Origin: Phoronis australis
Taxonomy: Eukaryota > Phoronida > Phoronidae
NCBI GenBank assembly: GCA_002633005.1
Contig: NMRA01000130.1
Coordinates: 551,848-615,847, forward strand
Reading direction: 5' to 3'
Length of the DNA: 64,000 nt
Shown: positions 29,917 to 59,000 of the stretch, piece after piece
Layout of the letters: the number at the start of each line of letters is the position of its first letter
Numbering within the stretch: the stretch's first letter is position 1
Translations under genes and position numbers: made by a program
The notes under the pieces: generated by a model
Seen by the model: only the letters and a program-made list of their open reading frames with translations
Database searches by the model: none
Told to the model about the DNA's origin: nothing

Positions 29917-30137
29917 ATGGTAAAATCTCGCCAATTTTGGACAAAAATAATTGCCAAAATTGCCCTTTGTTCTTTTTCAAGTGCTTATAACACTGGTGTG
30001 AATGCTCCCATTTTTTAAAAATATTATATGACCGTAGCTATTGTATAGAGCACGGAAAAGCATTAATATAGAAAAACGATCTAACAAAATTTCACTTGTC
30101 GGCCATATTGTGTCCTGAATAGGTGACATTTTACCGT
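29917..30137. mobile_element. MITE family A copy
   Basis: Inverted ends ATGGTAAAATCTCGCCAATT and AGGTGACATTTTACCGTA. The interior has GGACAAAAATAATTGCC, GTGTGAATGCTC and AAAATTTCACTTGTCGGCC, as in other copies (53003, 56051, 57466, 43470, 45917). Confidence 0.8.
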
Positions 30138-31012
30138 AACCTTTGAACCCGAAGAATCGTAGAGTGAATAAAAACACACATCACAAACGCGTGACGATAA
30201 ATAGTATGGCACCCTACAATTGCGAATCGTGGACTTCGTGACAATGTCCACACACCGGACTGATTCATGCCATTAAAAGTGAGCTTAACTTTATTCTGCG
30301 ATTTGCATTCTCTTACATCTACAACCAGCAACCGAACAGGTCTCGGAATATATCACAATCTCTTTAAGCAAGTCAAAATAAGCCACAGTAATGCCTGTGA
30401 GGCGGCGATTTGCGTCAAGATGGACGCTGGTCGCGACAGACTTGTTCCAGACCTGCCCCGTGTAAGAAATCAATTCAGTTCGTAACTTTCTGTTACAAAT
30501 GACAAGATCGCAACAAGGAAAAATAAACAAATGAATGATGAACATGCGATCCATCACACGTAACTTTCCAAAGACTTTCAAAAAGTCTTAGGACCGGATC
30601 AGAGATTTCAATGGTACAAAAATTACACCAGTAACGCTTATTAGAGCATACAGTACTGAGGCATCTATTCAGCTAGCAAAGGATTTTTATCTAGATAACT
30701 ACAGCTGCTCATGCATTCTGGGAGTTGAAAAAGTGAAAACGTGGACATTTTTGAGGGAGTGTTAAGCCTAAGATAGGCAGAAACTTCAACAAGTGACAGC
30801 TACCAAGTACAAGCCATTTCATATTTAGTTTTGTTAATAAATTTAACAAATTAAATCTATCTTGTGTGCCATACCGTGCAGAAATTAGGTGCTGCACTGG
30901 TATCCCGACAAGAAACTCAAGCGCCCACCACTAACTCTTCCTCGCAATAAAGTGTCCAGTTTGTTTTCAAAATTGCACGTCAGAAGCTGTGCTGAAAGAA
31001 TCGAGCGTTGTA

Positions 31013-31308
31013 TTACGGTAGAAATTCTCCATTTTGGGACAGTGAAGACTTAATTATTTTGCTCAAGGTCAGAGCTTGTCCCAAATTCTAGAAATAGGCA
31101 ATATTGGTCGTCCCAACTTCAAGAATCACCTGAAAAACAGCAAAATCACCCACTCTGTAGATTGAAAACACATCATTGTCCAAAACTCGAGAAATATGGT
31201 GAATGCCAAAATTGCCCTTGTCCCAAATTCCAGAATCAAGAACATTTTTCTGGAAGTTTTTGTGTCCCAAATTCTAGAGGCTGTCCTAAAATGATGAGTT
31301 TTTACCGT
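31013..31308. mobile_element. MITE family B, best-preserved copy
   Basis: Inverted ends TTACGGTAGAAATTCTCC-like and GAGTTTTTACCGTAA frame about 296 bp. GGGACAG/CTGTCCT extend the terminal repeat to about 30 bp, and internal copies of GTCCCAAATTC recur. No coding capacity. Confidence 0.85.
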
Positions 31309-31905
31309 AACTCACAGAAATCTGCACCAGTAAAACATGATTAATGGAAACGCTGCTGTGTGAACTTAAAATACCAAGACTAAAGAAATACAAACAAAAA
31401 GAACATGTTGACAGTAACTTGTGAAAATTCAAGCCGTGACATCTTCCATTATTTTTGTGGTCATTCATTTTTGCCCGTTCTCGCTTGTCGCTTATCTTGT
31501 GGTTATTTCATATTGCTAAGAAATCAAAAATCAACAAAGAGTTCCAACAGGACTGCACTGAACCCAACTACAGTAAATGATCATGCAGCCACACACTACT
31601 GGCACTTTTGCAAATGTCCAATACAGGTTCAAGATGGCTGCGTTTCCTTGGTCACCATAGAAACCAAAATATAAAACAATGCACTACACACTCGACGCTT
31701 CATAGACACATCACAGAACGTTACATGGCATCTTTTCCATTCACATCACACGGCCATAGTCCAGCCACTCAGTGGCTCCGCCTGCCAGACAAGCTGGAAA
31801 CATATTCACTTAAGGCCAGCGTTCGTGAGTGAAAGCTCGAGAAATCACAGGGTGCTCTTGGTAATGAGCACGATATCTCATGAAACCTTGCGCGACCTTG
31901 CCTAT

Positions 31906-32035
31906 GGTACAATCTCACCAAATTTGGACGAAAATAACGGCCAAAACTGCTCGATTTCAAGGGCTTCTAGCACAGTTAAGAATGCCCACATCTTTTCAAA
32001 ATACCGCATACTGGTAGCTACGAGACTAGAAAACA
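31906..32035 (+). mobile_element. MITE family A, truncated copy
   Basis: Starts GGTACAATCTCACCAAATTT, then GGACGAAAATAACGGCC. The right terminal repeat is missing. Confidence 0.6.
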
Positions 32036-32184
32036 GCAAATTATTAATTTTGGTTGGTGCTACCCGTTTCTTATGAAATACAAGAAATTAAACACGTTTT
32101 ACTCATATGTCCGCCACAACCCATCCTTCATTGGTGAGATTTCCCTTAGTGAATTTGGCCCAGGCATCACATGCCCAGTGCACT

Positions 32185-48584
<16,400 letters not shown>

Positions 48585-48620
48585 CTTGGTGGGTTGAGAA
48601 GTAACGAGTTGAAGGGAAAT
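48585..48620 (-). promoter_or_regulatory. Probable SPOP 5'UTR segment after a splice acceptor
   Basis: These 36 nt lie between a pyrimidine-rich acceptor (AG at 48622-48621) and the SPOP ATG. An intron in the 5'UTR is common for this gene family. The upstream noncoding exon and promoter were not located. Confidence 0.5.
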
Positions 48621-49371
48621 CTGCAAATCAAATAAAACTGATGCAAGACTGTACAACTATTTGTATTCCATAGCAGCCGCATCTTTTGAGTGTGGTGAGT
48701 TCAAACTAGTGAACAGCAAGTGCTTGAGCGCAAGGTCACGACCTTACTAGCGAACACTGGGAAAATGGTTGCCACTGAAGTGATTGGACGGAGAGAGTAG
48801 ACTGTTGAATTATGGAATAAAATTCAATGTTTTCATTCCATACGCTAAGCTTCTCGCAGCAAGTGTCACACAAGTATCTATACAGAAACTTGTTCTACAA
48901 AAAAACTTTTGTTCAACCCATGTGTAACAGAGAACTCACAAAACTTGGATCTAGGAATAGGATGTGTGGATCGCAAGGAATGATCACCAATGGGAATCAT
49001 TCGCAAAGCAATGACAAATGGTCACGTTAGAACGATGACCCTTACCAGCCCCCCTGGATCAACAATACAATCTGGTCGCACAGGCACTCTCCAGTGCAGT
49101 GGATAATTTAGGAGAACACTTCACGACATGCACTTTCAATCTTTCATAGCACTTGACAGTTTACTATAGGGATTGAGTGCCAGCTGAATCAAGAACAAGC
49201 TCAATCACTGGTCTCCGATGACGGGCAGGGTAGGAATTTTTAATGATTGATATCGTCTTTGGGCAACATTTTTGATCACTTGGTCAAGTACTGAGTACCC
49301 ATTTTCCCCATTGCTAAAGCACTGAGCTGGTCGGGACATTGGACATTACCACGGTAACCTATCCATTAAGG

Positions 49372-49660
49372 CCCTTTCAGCACAACTTAACTTTGGTACA
49401 CTAGGACCATTAATGAAAATTGCTAAGCAAGATGGCGCTGCGAAAAATTTGTCCATGCATAACTATTTAGATACTAAGAATGACTTCAGAGACACCGAAG
49501 TTAACATTTGAACACCGGATTGAAGCGATGACGCTCTGCTTTTAAATCCACCTATTTACTGGGAACTTAGTTTGTATTTTAACTTTCATCTTGGACTGAA
49601 GTAAACCTTTCACACCGGCCAACAACCCCTGACATTGATACATTGGTGTAAAAGCCCAAT
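49372..49660. mobile_element. Foldback element piece, family of 7735
   Basis: Starts AAGGCCCTTTCAGCACAACT and ends GGTGTAAAAGCCC. It contains TAACTTTGGTACACTAGGAC and ACCGAAGTTAAC words like 7735-8240. Shorter and more decayed. Confidence 0.5.
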
Positions 49661-49877
49661 CCCACAACTAAAATGCTTTGCGAGACTCTCACCGGAAGAG
49701 TAGAGCGACGGTCGGTCAACCCTGTGTCCAGCCTGCATGAGACTGGGTCCCACAGGCACTCGGATGGGTTACATTGCACGACGTCAAGAACATAGCAGAA
49801 CACTAGAGTGGTGCTAGCAGGGACCAGATTGAACCTTTTATTAACAAGTTATCAGTCCTACAGCCAATTTCAGGTTA

Positions 49878-50075
49878 TGTAGGACTATACAAAAATATCC
49901 AAATTTGGCTAACTTTGGAAAATCAAATCTCAAAAATGGCTGATCGGATTCATATGTAAGTTTCAGATACTATGTTTTAGGCACTGGTCTCCCCAATGCA
50001 GTTAGGAATTGTCTTTAAAATAAATGTTCCACTTTTGCATGAGAGGCTATTAAATACAAGACTTGAAATCTTATC
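49878..50075 (+). repeat. Dispersed repeat copy (family of 12651)
   Basis: Shares TCTCAAAAATGGCTGATCGG, TTTCAGATACTATG, GTTAGGAATTGT and CCACTTTTGCATGAGAGGCT with the other copies. Confidence 0.7.
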
Positions 50076-50735
50076 TTGAATATTTTCATGAAATAACATC
50101 AGGTTATTGATACCATTGTTTTGTCAATGATAAAACGACATGGTCACTTGACTCAATTACTGACAGCTTGGTAATGAGTAAAAAATAAAGATAAGCTTTT
50201 ACGGAGTTGAAATCTATGGTTTTGTAAGTATTTGACTAAATGCACACACTTAATAATGTCCCACCTAACTTTAAGCTTACTAAAATGAAATTCCAACAAT
50301 TGAATGCCACTTCATATCTAACCTATTCAGCTTGGTATTTGGACTGTTGGCACTTAACATTTCTCAAATGAAGAATTTGTAACAAGGTTCACGTAGCACC
50401 AGGGGGTGCTCCCACAAGGTGAGGGGGGTGGGTGGCACAGACAGGCAGTCGACTTCAGTGTGTATTTTGGATTTTCAGATTTCATCTCGGGCAGGAGTAG
50501 GATCGGAGGTAGTGTTTAGTCTTGCAATTGACTACAGTATGATATTTCATCATCAGCCATTTTCTCACCTAATAGAGAATCCTAGAGGCTCGATAACTCG
50601 TGGTTCAGAGAGCACCCTAATACTGAGCAAAAATTAAATTACGGAGGTTGGTTGTTCACAAGCAGTGCTTAGTATGAAAACGATTCCACTTTAACGTTAG
50701 CACTTGGCACACATGAACAGGACATTGACATCGCT

Positions 50736-50754
50736 TGGGGGGCGGGGGGGGGGG
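50736..50754. repeat. G-run
   Basis: Eighteen G and one C in 19 bases. Potential quadruplex-forming and prone to sequencing error. Confidence 0.85.
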
Positions 50755-51918
50755 CAGCATTCACAGTTTGATCATGGAGAGTTTGAACGTAGTATCGTAC
50801 CATAGCAACGTTAAAAAAAATTGGCTAGATAATTGACATCACGAAGCATGCTTTAATTTGTGTTTACTTTCCCAGTCATATAAAACAGAGCATACTCAGA
50901 CTAACTAAGCGTCTGTAACTAGAAGTGACACGGTTTGTGATACTGCCGTGAAGATGCAGTTAAACAAGTATCAATTCGTGCAGTGTGAACTCATTCAGTG
51001 TCAACACTTTGTAGTGTGAACGCAGCATTAGAGAGTTAAGTCAGAATCTCCAATGTCAAATACAAAAACAGCTGTTCAACTGAATTTGACATTCAGAATA
51101 AAGGATAATTACAGCTTCAAACTTCATTGATAACTTGCCTTACAATGACACAGGCACAAGAATAATACAACTGGCAGAACCTATGTTTGCTAAACAATAC
51201 ACATCAAAATTCACTAGAAGAACATCGAGTGTGGACGGAGGCATACCGAGGCATACCGGTGAATCATAAATCATCTCGTCACTAATCAGTACTTGAAAAC
51301 TCCAACGATCCGGGACGTGTAACCGGTACAATGCAAAATTACAGAAAATAAACACAATGGCTCTTACCCAAACACGGGCACAAGCAGGCAAGTCTACACT
51401 ATCAGTATGGACGAACTACTTCTTCCATATTGGTCAAATCAAATGACTGCATTTAGCCAACAGGAGGCAACTCATTCAGGGATGACTTGCGTTCATGGCT
51501 AACCAAGTATGAATGGTACAGACAATGTGATAAAAATCAGAAACTTAGTTAATCCAGTTGATAAATCAAAACTGGTCGGGGAACTCCTGACCGGCTATTG
51601 AGTAGTGAGAAACTGATTTAAATCACCTTAAACTCCTGGACACTCTGCACAAGAGCGCTGACACATTTATGACAAGCGCATAAAACAATAACACCATTTT
51701 TTTCTGCTGTGACTCACAACGGCCGTATAAAAACTGGAGTAATTGTTATGGTTTCAACGTCGTCGTTGATGGAGTTACCCAATTAGCAACAGGCAGCAGA
51801 TAAAATGGGGTTAAGCTGATGAGGTAGATCCAATGTGGCCGACATTTAATGGCCCCAAGAGAAATGACTTTATTACTTCAGAGAATTTTGACACGTGACG
51901 ATAAGTTAACCCATCAGT

Positions 51919-52348
51919 CACGCACGCTGCCAGTCCAGTCGAGTTCGGATGAAAAAGTATCCTACTTCTTTCCATTTCTCTGAAGATTTCATGAACGAGC
52001 CGTTCCAATTTCAAGAAACGTTGCAAAAAGTCATCCAAATTTTAGAAAATCTTTGCCAATTAGGAAAGTAGTAATAGATCATACTTTGTAAATGAAATGG
52101 CTTTTAATAAATTATTGCTGAAAGATTCACGCACGATGCCAGTCCAGTCCAGTTCGGATGAAAAAGTATTTTACTTCTTTCCATTTCTCTGAAGATTTCA
52201 TGAACGCGGATAAAACGAGCCGTTCCAAATTCAAGAAACGTTGCAAAAAGCCATCCAAATTTTAGAAAATCTTTGCCAATTAGGAAAGTAGTAATAGATC
52301 ATACTTTGTAAATGCAATGGCTTTTAATAAATTCTTGCTGAAAGATTC
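51919..52348. repeat. Recent tandem duplication, 209/221 bp
   Basis: Copies 51919-52127 and 52128-52348 are nearly identical (CACGCACG.TGCCAGTCCAGT start, AAAGATTC end). The second copy has an extra GCGGATAAAA. Confidence 0.92.
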
Positions 52349-52564
52349 AGTGCTTACAATCCTACGCTGTCTTGGAAGATTTAGAACCACAAGATGAATC
52401 AATGTTAAATTGATAAAAATCAATTTGGTTACAAAGATTCGGTCTACATTGGTAAATCTAGCGTGTTTATAACGAAGAAAAATTTTCTTTTTAAAATTTT
52501 CAAGGAATTTGACTATAGAAAATTTTACTCTTTCACCATATCTTGTATTTTACATTAAAGAAGG

Positions 52565-52959
52565 ATTACGAGATAATACGATAAAATTTAACCCATTTGG
52601 TAGTGAAAAATAAATCATTTTGCTCTGGGTATGAGCTTGTACCAAATTCTAGAAATAGACAAGATTATCTGTGCCAAATTCAAGAGTTTCCATCAACCAC
52701 AAATGATCATGCACACTATGAGCTACATGAAAACGCTGAGTTGGCAACTATTTTCAGCCGATTTCATGCATAAGCCCAACTTCAGACTCTGTTGATATAA
52801 AGCGTAGTGACCCATATTTGAGAAATATGAATGCCAAATTTAACCATGTCCCAATCTTCAGAATCAAGGAAAATCATTTTTGACTTGAATTTCGATGCCC
52901 AAATTTTAAAGACTGTCCCAATTTTTTTAGACTACCCAAACTGGAGAATTTTTACCATA
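52565..52959 (+). mobile_element. MITE family B copy with insertion
   Basis: Shares AAATTCTAGAAATAG.CAA, TTGAGAAATATGAATGCCAAA and TTTAAAGACTGTCCCAA, and the end GGAGAATTTTTACCATA. The middle (about 52690-52790) is not found in other copies. Confidence 0.65.
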
Positions 52960-53002
52960 CACAGCAGAGAAGGTGAAATGACTTGGAAACTTTTGCAGGA
53001 TT

Positions 53003-53246
53003 ACGGTGAAGTCTCACCAATCTTGGACAGAAATAATTGCCAAAATTACTCTTCTCCATTTTTCAAGCGTTCCTAGTATTCTTACGATCACATTTTTTTA
53101 AAACATTATCTTTGTGTAGCTATAATATAGAACTTGAACACGAAAAAGGATCTATTTTGTGCGAGATGCCTTCCGTGGAAAAAAATGAGAAAGTAAAATT
53201 TCACTTGTCAACCACGTTGTGTCCTAAACTGGTGACAATTTTACCG
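53003..53246. mobile_element. MITE family A copy
   Basis: Inverted ends ACGGTGAAGTCTCACCAAT and ACTGGTGACAATTTTACCG; interior GGACAGAAATAATTGCC and AAAATTTCACTTGTCAACC. Confidence 0.8.
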
Positions 53247-54089
53247 GACTTATATTTTTTGCAGCTCACATACTGGCGTTGTGGTGATAAAAAGTTGAAG
53301 TGTTAGACAGAAACCAGAATACAACATTAGACCATCCATCACTACACTGAATCTTGGATGACCGTGCACATAGCAAGATGGGGAAAATTCAATTTAGTTG
53401 ATGGAGAGTGAACGGTCTATACACGAAGCCATAATCATATTTGCTCAATGTGACACTTCCGTTTTCCATCTCAAGATTTCGTAAGAGGTCAGTGCCCCAA
53501 CTTAAACGTCACGAGTCTGAGCTCAGACACGGTTGCCAAGGGTTACCAAATTGGAACAAGAGCCGACAGAAAACGCATTCGGTAAGGGTGACACTGAAAA
53601 CGAAAAAGCTTTCAACTAGTTTGAACAGAATTTGGTCATTTTTGCTAAAATGATGGTGTAAATTTTACAATCCGTTTCACAACAGTTTGGTGATGAAATG
53701 AATGAATTCGAGAACTTACCGCAAGTGACCATTGCTTTTTTACCATACCAACAAAGAAACATGTCATTTCATTTATTTGCTGGCACTAGCACTTAACACA
53801 AAGTTAGGGAAAGTTAACAAGGAAGTTTATGGCACTACCACGTGTTTTCAATTTGCTAACATTAGCACAGAAACTTATCAGGTTGGCTACATATTGACTG
53901 GTCATATCAGAAATATCACAGAATCATCCAAACGACAAAACACACATTGCTACAGAAACACGAAAAAGAGCAACACTGGTGATTATTTCTATCCAAATTT
54001 GAGAGATTTTACTATTACTGAAACTTACCATATTGGGTGAAGGCTTCACCTTTTTTTCAAAAATACAAACTAAAGGCATTGAACTTCCC

Positions 54090-54310
54090 TGTATCAGCTC
54101 TTGGCCGGTCTTATCACTCTTTTCAAATAATGGGAAAATGGACACAGCAACTTATGGTGTCAGCTATTGGCTGGTCTTATCACTTATTCAATGAATGGTA
54201 AAATAGACACAGTAACTTACGGTGTCAGCAATTGGCTGGTCTTATCACTTTTTTCAACAAATGACAAAATAGACACAGTAACTTTACATGTCAGCCACAG
54301 GCTGACCCCA
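54090..54310. repeat. Tandem array, 3 units of ~65 bp plus a partial
   Basis: Units start at 54090, 54158, 54223 and 54289 (TGTCAGC..TTGGCTGGTCTTATCACT, then ATAGACACAGTAACTTA). Divergence is moderate. Confidence 0.85.
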
Positions 54311-56050
54311 TCTCCAATTTCAACGGAAGACAACATAGGCAGCGAAACTTACCGTCTATTTGATGGCAAGATCACCGAATTTGCCGAAGGAGAATAAAGA
54401 CGGCTACAGTAATTTCATGATCCCCTCATCCTGCTTGCAGTTTTACTCAACAGATCCTGAAACGAAAATTAAGGGATTATTGATAATGAGTCAAGTGGAG
54501 AGTCAAGAGCCGCGTTAACGTAATTTTTTTTTTCCTGACAATTGAGAGGGAAATTCACAATGTGAGTTTTCAGCATAATGGATTAAGTTGTTCATACTGC
54601 AAGGACTGAACTGCCTCACAGAATATAAAAGATTAATGAATGAAACTATTCTGGGTAGAGATTTAGTAATGCAACCAGCACGAAGTATTTGCTGCGGGGT
54701 TATAAAACAAAGATAAAACAGTTCTTAGACAATGCCTTAAGCCATTATGATAATTCCTTCAAAAACCTCGTATTCCACGTCATTGAATAAGGAGTGTACA
54801 ATTTTGATAACCATAGACCCCATAAGGAATTTGGACTTTTAGTTACTCAAACTCAAATTCCAACTGGGCATGAATTCTGGCCATGGGCACAAACCCCGCA
54901 GGTATAAACTTGATACCATGGCAACTCCTCAATTATTTTGCACAAAAAATAATTGCGACAATGGACATTTTTCTAAGGCTGATTATGTTACAGCAAACAA
55001 TGGAAATTTATATTGTAGGACACCTGCACAGAACAAACCAAGCTAATTAGTAGTCTTAATTTTTCTTAACATTTTGCTCTGGGAAATTTGACAAAATAGG
55101 ATACACAATATGCTGCCATATTATTGGCAAAACATGTAAAGAAATACCGTGTACTTACTCTTTACCTCAATACGCAATTCTGTTTTGTGCAGTTTCTCAA
55201 CAAAAATAAAACGGGTAACAAAACACCCATAGGTCACTTAAAGCATGTTTTGTACTGAAGAATTTTCAACAAACAAAAGATAGTCACATTGTGGTTAGGC
55301 GGTAAACAAGAAGATGCAGGCACCTGTACCCATACAGTGCAAGCCAAAAGAATTCAGAGAAAATGACCCAGAATTCCTTGTAATGATGGCTGGGTGGAAG
55401 AGTAGCCTCAAGGTCAAGAATTAAGGTAAATTAACAGGAAAGTTAGTGAAGGTGGCTAAGTTACTAGAACTCTGTAGCCATCACAGTCGTTGTCAGTCAG
55501 GTTCAATTGTAACAGAATTAGCCGTCATGACGGAGAAATAGTATTTTGTTCCGATAACTTTTGTTAGCTACGTAAAACATGATCTATAAAAACATAAAAC
55601 TTTTGTAGACTCTTGAAGAGAGCGTGAGGTAGGAAATCGTGCACGTTTTCTATGCTTGTGAAAGTACGATAATTGTGAATGTCTTACTTTTGCAAGAATA
55701 CATTTTCTCAAGCGTATTTTTGCAATTATCGATAAAATACTGCTGAAATAACATATCGATAAGAAAATATCGCTAATGCACCCTACAGATAATTGAGTAC
55801 CAGGGTGTAGTCCCAGATAGGATGTTGAGGGGATTCCACGCAGTTTGCCAAAAAGTTGTAAAGCAGTCGTAGTTTTACGACGTCGTAGTTTTACAACAGT
55901 GACTAACTTACAAAAATTTCCATATAATTTCTGATTTCAAAAAATAAATTATTTTAAAGTTTGAGGAGTACAAACAAACAGGGAAAAGCATATGTGATAA
56001 GCATGACAAAATTAAAGAAATGTAGACAATTTCAGATAAGGAGAATCAAA

Positions 56051-56300
56051 GTATGGTGAAATCTCACCAATTTCGCACAAAAAAATTGCCAAAACTGCAT
56101 TTTTTTTGTTTTCAAGGACTTCTTACATAGTTGTGAATGCTCACAATTTTCCAAAATATTGTCTGTTGGTAGCTATGGTAACATAACTTAGATATGGCAA
56201 AGTATCATTCGGATACTGTATATCATTTATGAAAAAAATGAAAAAATAGAATTTCACCTGACCAAAATACTGTGTCCTAAATTGACAAGATTTTACTGCA
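56051..56300. mobile_element. MITE family A copy
   Basis: Ends TATGGTGAAATCTCACCAATT and AATTGACAAGATTTTACTG; interior GTGAATGCTCACAATTTTCC and AGAATTTCACCTGACC. Confidence 0.78.
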
Positions 56301-57465
56301 TATATGGATATAAAAGACCAACTGTAACCAGTTCAAGTGTCTGGTGAGTACTTAAATGTCTGGTTACTCCCCTTATTTCTTTCAATACAAATGCACCATA
56401 ATAACTGCATGTCATTTCCCCTCAAGTAATACATCTCACATACCTTTAGATATTTTGAAAACTATATTTCATCCTGTTCAGCTGGCTAAGAAACGATAAT
56501 CGAATTAGGACTTCTACTCTTGTAAAATCGGTCTCATAATTCCTTGCCGTGATACGATTTCGTTTCAGCATCCAACTCAAATCTGAAGCGTTGCTGGTAG
56601 CGGAAATAAAATCCTATCACGATAAGGAAGGTTGTAAGACATTTGATTAGAGTAAAGGGCCCAATTCGATTTCCGGTTTTAGACAGCAACGGTGAACAGA
56701 GCGAAATGCAGCTTGAACTCATGCCTACAGAATGGTTTTGTTCTGCCTATACTTCTCGAGGTACTTCACATACGTTTCTGGTTTATTTTACCAAAAAAAT
56801 TTGGCAATAATGAATAGGAAAAACTTATTTCATAATTTACACAGTTTATATCTTACTGCTGTCATTACAAAACAAATGATGAAATTATGCGCATTTTTAC
56901 AATGCACCGAGCATTTGAAAAATGGAAAATCACAAATCTGGAAATTCTCACATACCAAAATCTTTGCTCTTCAGTTGTGAAGGTAGAAAAACGACCTGTA
57001 TGATTAGCCTAGTTTTCAAAATGGAGGACTGCTAACACAACTTCTGAGTAGAGTGACACAAGGAGGAACATTTTATACTGGCTCTTTCAGCTTTTAAAAT
57101 TTTCTATGAAAGCACTGCAACTCACTGTGTAACAGTAAAACAGTGATTAGAACAACTCAGCTGTGGGACAAATACCCCATGGATGCACAGAATTGTGGGT
57201 AAATACCGCACAATAAGAGAGGGCGCTATAAATGGGAAGTGGTTATTGTTTTTTGTTGGGTTTTGAGGAAAGTTGACCCTATATGTACCAACACAATTGC
57301 AATGAAAATGGTTCCTGAAACAAACAAAGTATCCAGAAACAGAACAAATTTTAAAACATGCAATTCACATTTTATTTCAAGGCCAAGAGGCAATTAAAGT
57401 AGACAAGGGTGGTTCAATGAAGTACCATTCTGAGAACACACCTAGATTACAAACACGTGGACTCT

Positions 57466-57684
57466 TTGGTAAAATCTCACCAATTTAGAACACATAATAG
57501 CAGTCAAGTGAGTTTTTTTCACAAAAGATATATATCACAACATATAAATGCTTTATCATTTCTAAATTCTAAACCAAAACTACCAGCAGTGAGAAATTAT
57601 TGGCATAAACAACGATGTTTGACGACTTGGAGAAAATCAAATTTGATAATCCTTTTTGTTTGAAATAAGTGAGATTTTACCTAC
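57466..57684. mobile_element. MITE family A, diverged copy
   Basis: Inverted ends TTGGTAAAATCTCACCAATTT and AAATAAGTGAGATTTTACC. The interior is mostly unlike other copies, so it may be a sub-family with only the ends conserved. Confidence 0.65.
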
Positions 57685-58396
57685 CGAAATTTAAAACTTG
57701 GCAAATACCATAAATTTGTCATCTTATTACCTGACAGTGTAATAGTAAAAACAGTAAGCATGACCAACTGTTTCAACACATATCAAGGGACTCCAAAATC
57801 TGTGAGTAATTTAACAGCAATTCATTATAACCAGGGTAAACTTTCTAGGTTGTTTGCATCGTCAACGATTCCTCGTAAACTGATAGGGATTTGCATTCTA
57901 CATTTCACGTCCTGACATTGGCATCTTTAGAAATCAAATAATACAGCAGTCGGACCTACGCCTATATACAACTCAAAACGTAATACAGTGTGTTTACTGA
58001 GGGTACAAGCAAGCGTGTGCGTTCACCAAATTGGGTCACATTTAATTTGAAAGGACAACAGATACTTTTGGTGCTACCAGTACAGAAAGACCCATGGAAA
58101 ACAACCTATCATCCAGCAGCTGCCTCTATGTATATAAAGTAAGACAAACAGGCCTATTTTTTATACATTTATAAAAAGGTTAACGTTCTGAATGTCCTCA
58201 TCAGACCGTAGTCTGTTTGGCATCTAGTGCTTTTTAATGCAACCATATACCTGTCCGCCCTGTTTTTTTATAGTAGAACCAGACGTGAACTGGTGAAGCA
58301 TACCATCTGCCAAATGAGACAAAATTGGAAGAGTCCAGTTCACTCAGACAGGGGTCTGGCCACTTGACGAATGCCAAATGAACATGACATTTCAAG

Positions 58397-58820
58397 TACT
58401 ATAAGTCCAGTTTAGACATCAACTTTTTGGCCTGGTGCAACTGACACGGAGCCAATTGAGCCGTGTCAAGCGGCCGTTTACACACACACACAACTCACTA
58501 ACCGTGGCAAGACGTAAATTGAAGGCTAGAGAGACTGGATCGCACATGCGCAGGTTTACAAATGACGAGAGTTGCAGAGACAAAGAACCCGTACGTAGGT
58601 CATTGCACAAGTAGAGATGATCTTTTCCGCCTTACTCCAGTTTCGCGTTTAGACTTATAATTGACACGGCACAAGATGTTCGGGCGCAAATTACTCTACC
58701 TCACAAACGGGTGGAAAAAATTTGTCATTGCAGTGTCAATTTGTCCGTTTACACACTGGAACAACTTGTTCCCTGTCAGCTGATCCGTGTCAACTTTGTA
58801 AGTGTAAATAGCACTATAGA
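58397..58820. mobile_element. Possible foldback element with TATAAGTCCAGTTTAGAC-like ends
   Basis: CTATAAGTCCAGTTTAGACA at the left is loosely inverted to GTGTAAATAGCACTATAGAT at the right. GGCCGTTTACACAC and TCCGTTTACACACTGG, and several TGACACGG/CCGTGTCA words, occur inside. The match is weaker than in the other foldbacks. Confidence 0.4.
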
Positions 58821-59000
58821 TGTAGGACACAAGAGATGTATGTCCAACTTCCCAATGCCATACCTCAGAGATGGCTGATTAGATTCATAACAAACATTCA
58901 CATATTATGCTTTATGAACTGTTCTGCAAAGCACTGTTGGGAATTGTTTTAAATATTCAACTTTTGCATGAGAAGCTAGGTGTCTTACGACTAATAAAGT
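58819..59000 (+). repeat. Dispersed repeat copy (family of 12651)
   Basis: Shares AGAGATGGCTGATTAGATTC, TATTATGCTTTATGAACTGT and CAACTTTTGCATGAGAAGCT with the other copies. Confidence 0.65.

Larger units (their letters stand above)
23174..32184. other. Intergenic region between the convergent UPP and SPOP genes
   Basis: No gene recognised in 9 kb. Contents: a tandem duplication (23552-23803), MITEs at 24153-24457, 29917-30137, 31013-31308 and about 31906-32035, a 44-bp array (25189-25320), a GT microsatellite (27754-27782) and a dispersed repeat (28797-28955, -). The stretches 25420-27740, 27790-28790 and 28960-29910 are AT-rich with nothing I can name. Both genes' 3'UTRs should extend into it. 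Confidence 0.7.

Noticed and set aside
53732-54040. 102-residue + strand frame
   Set aside because: No motif, low-complexity AT-rich DNA, ends in a MITE-like fragment.
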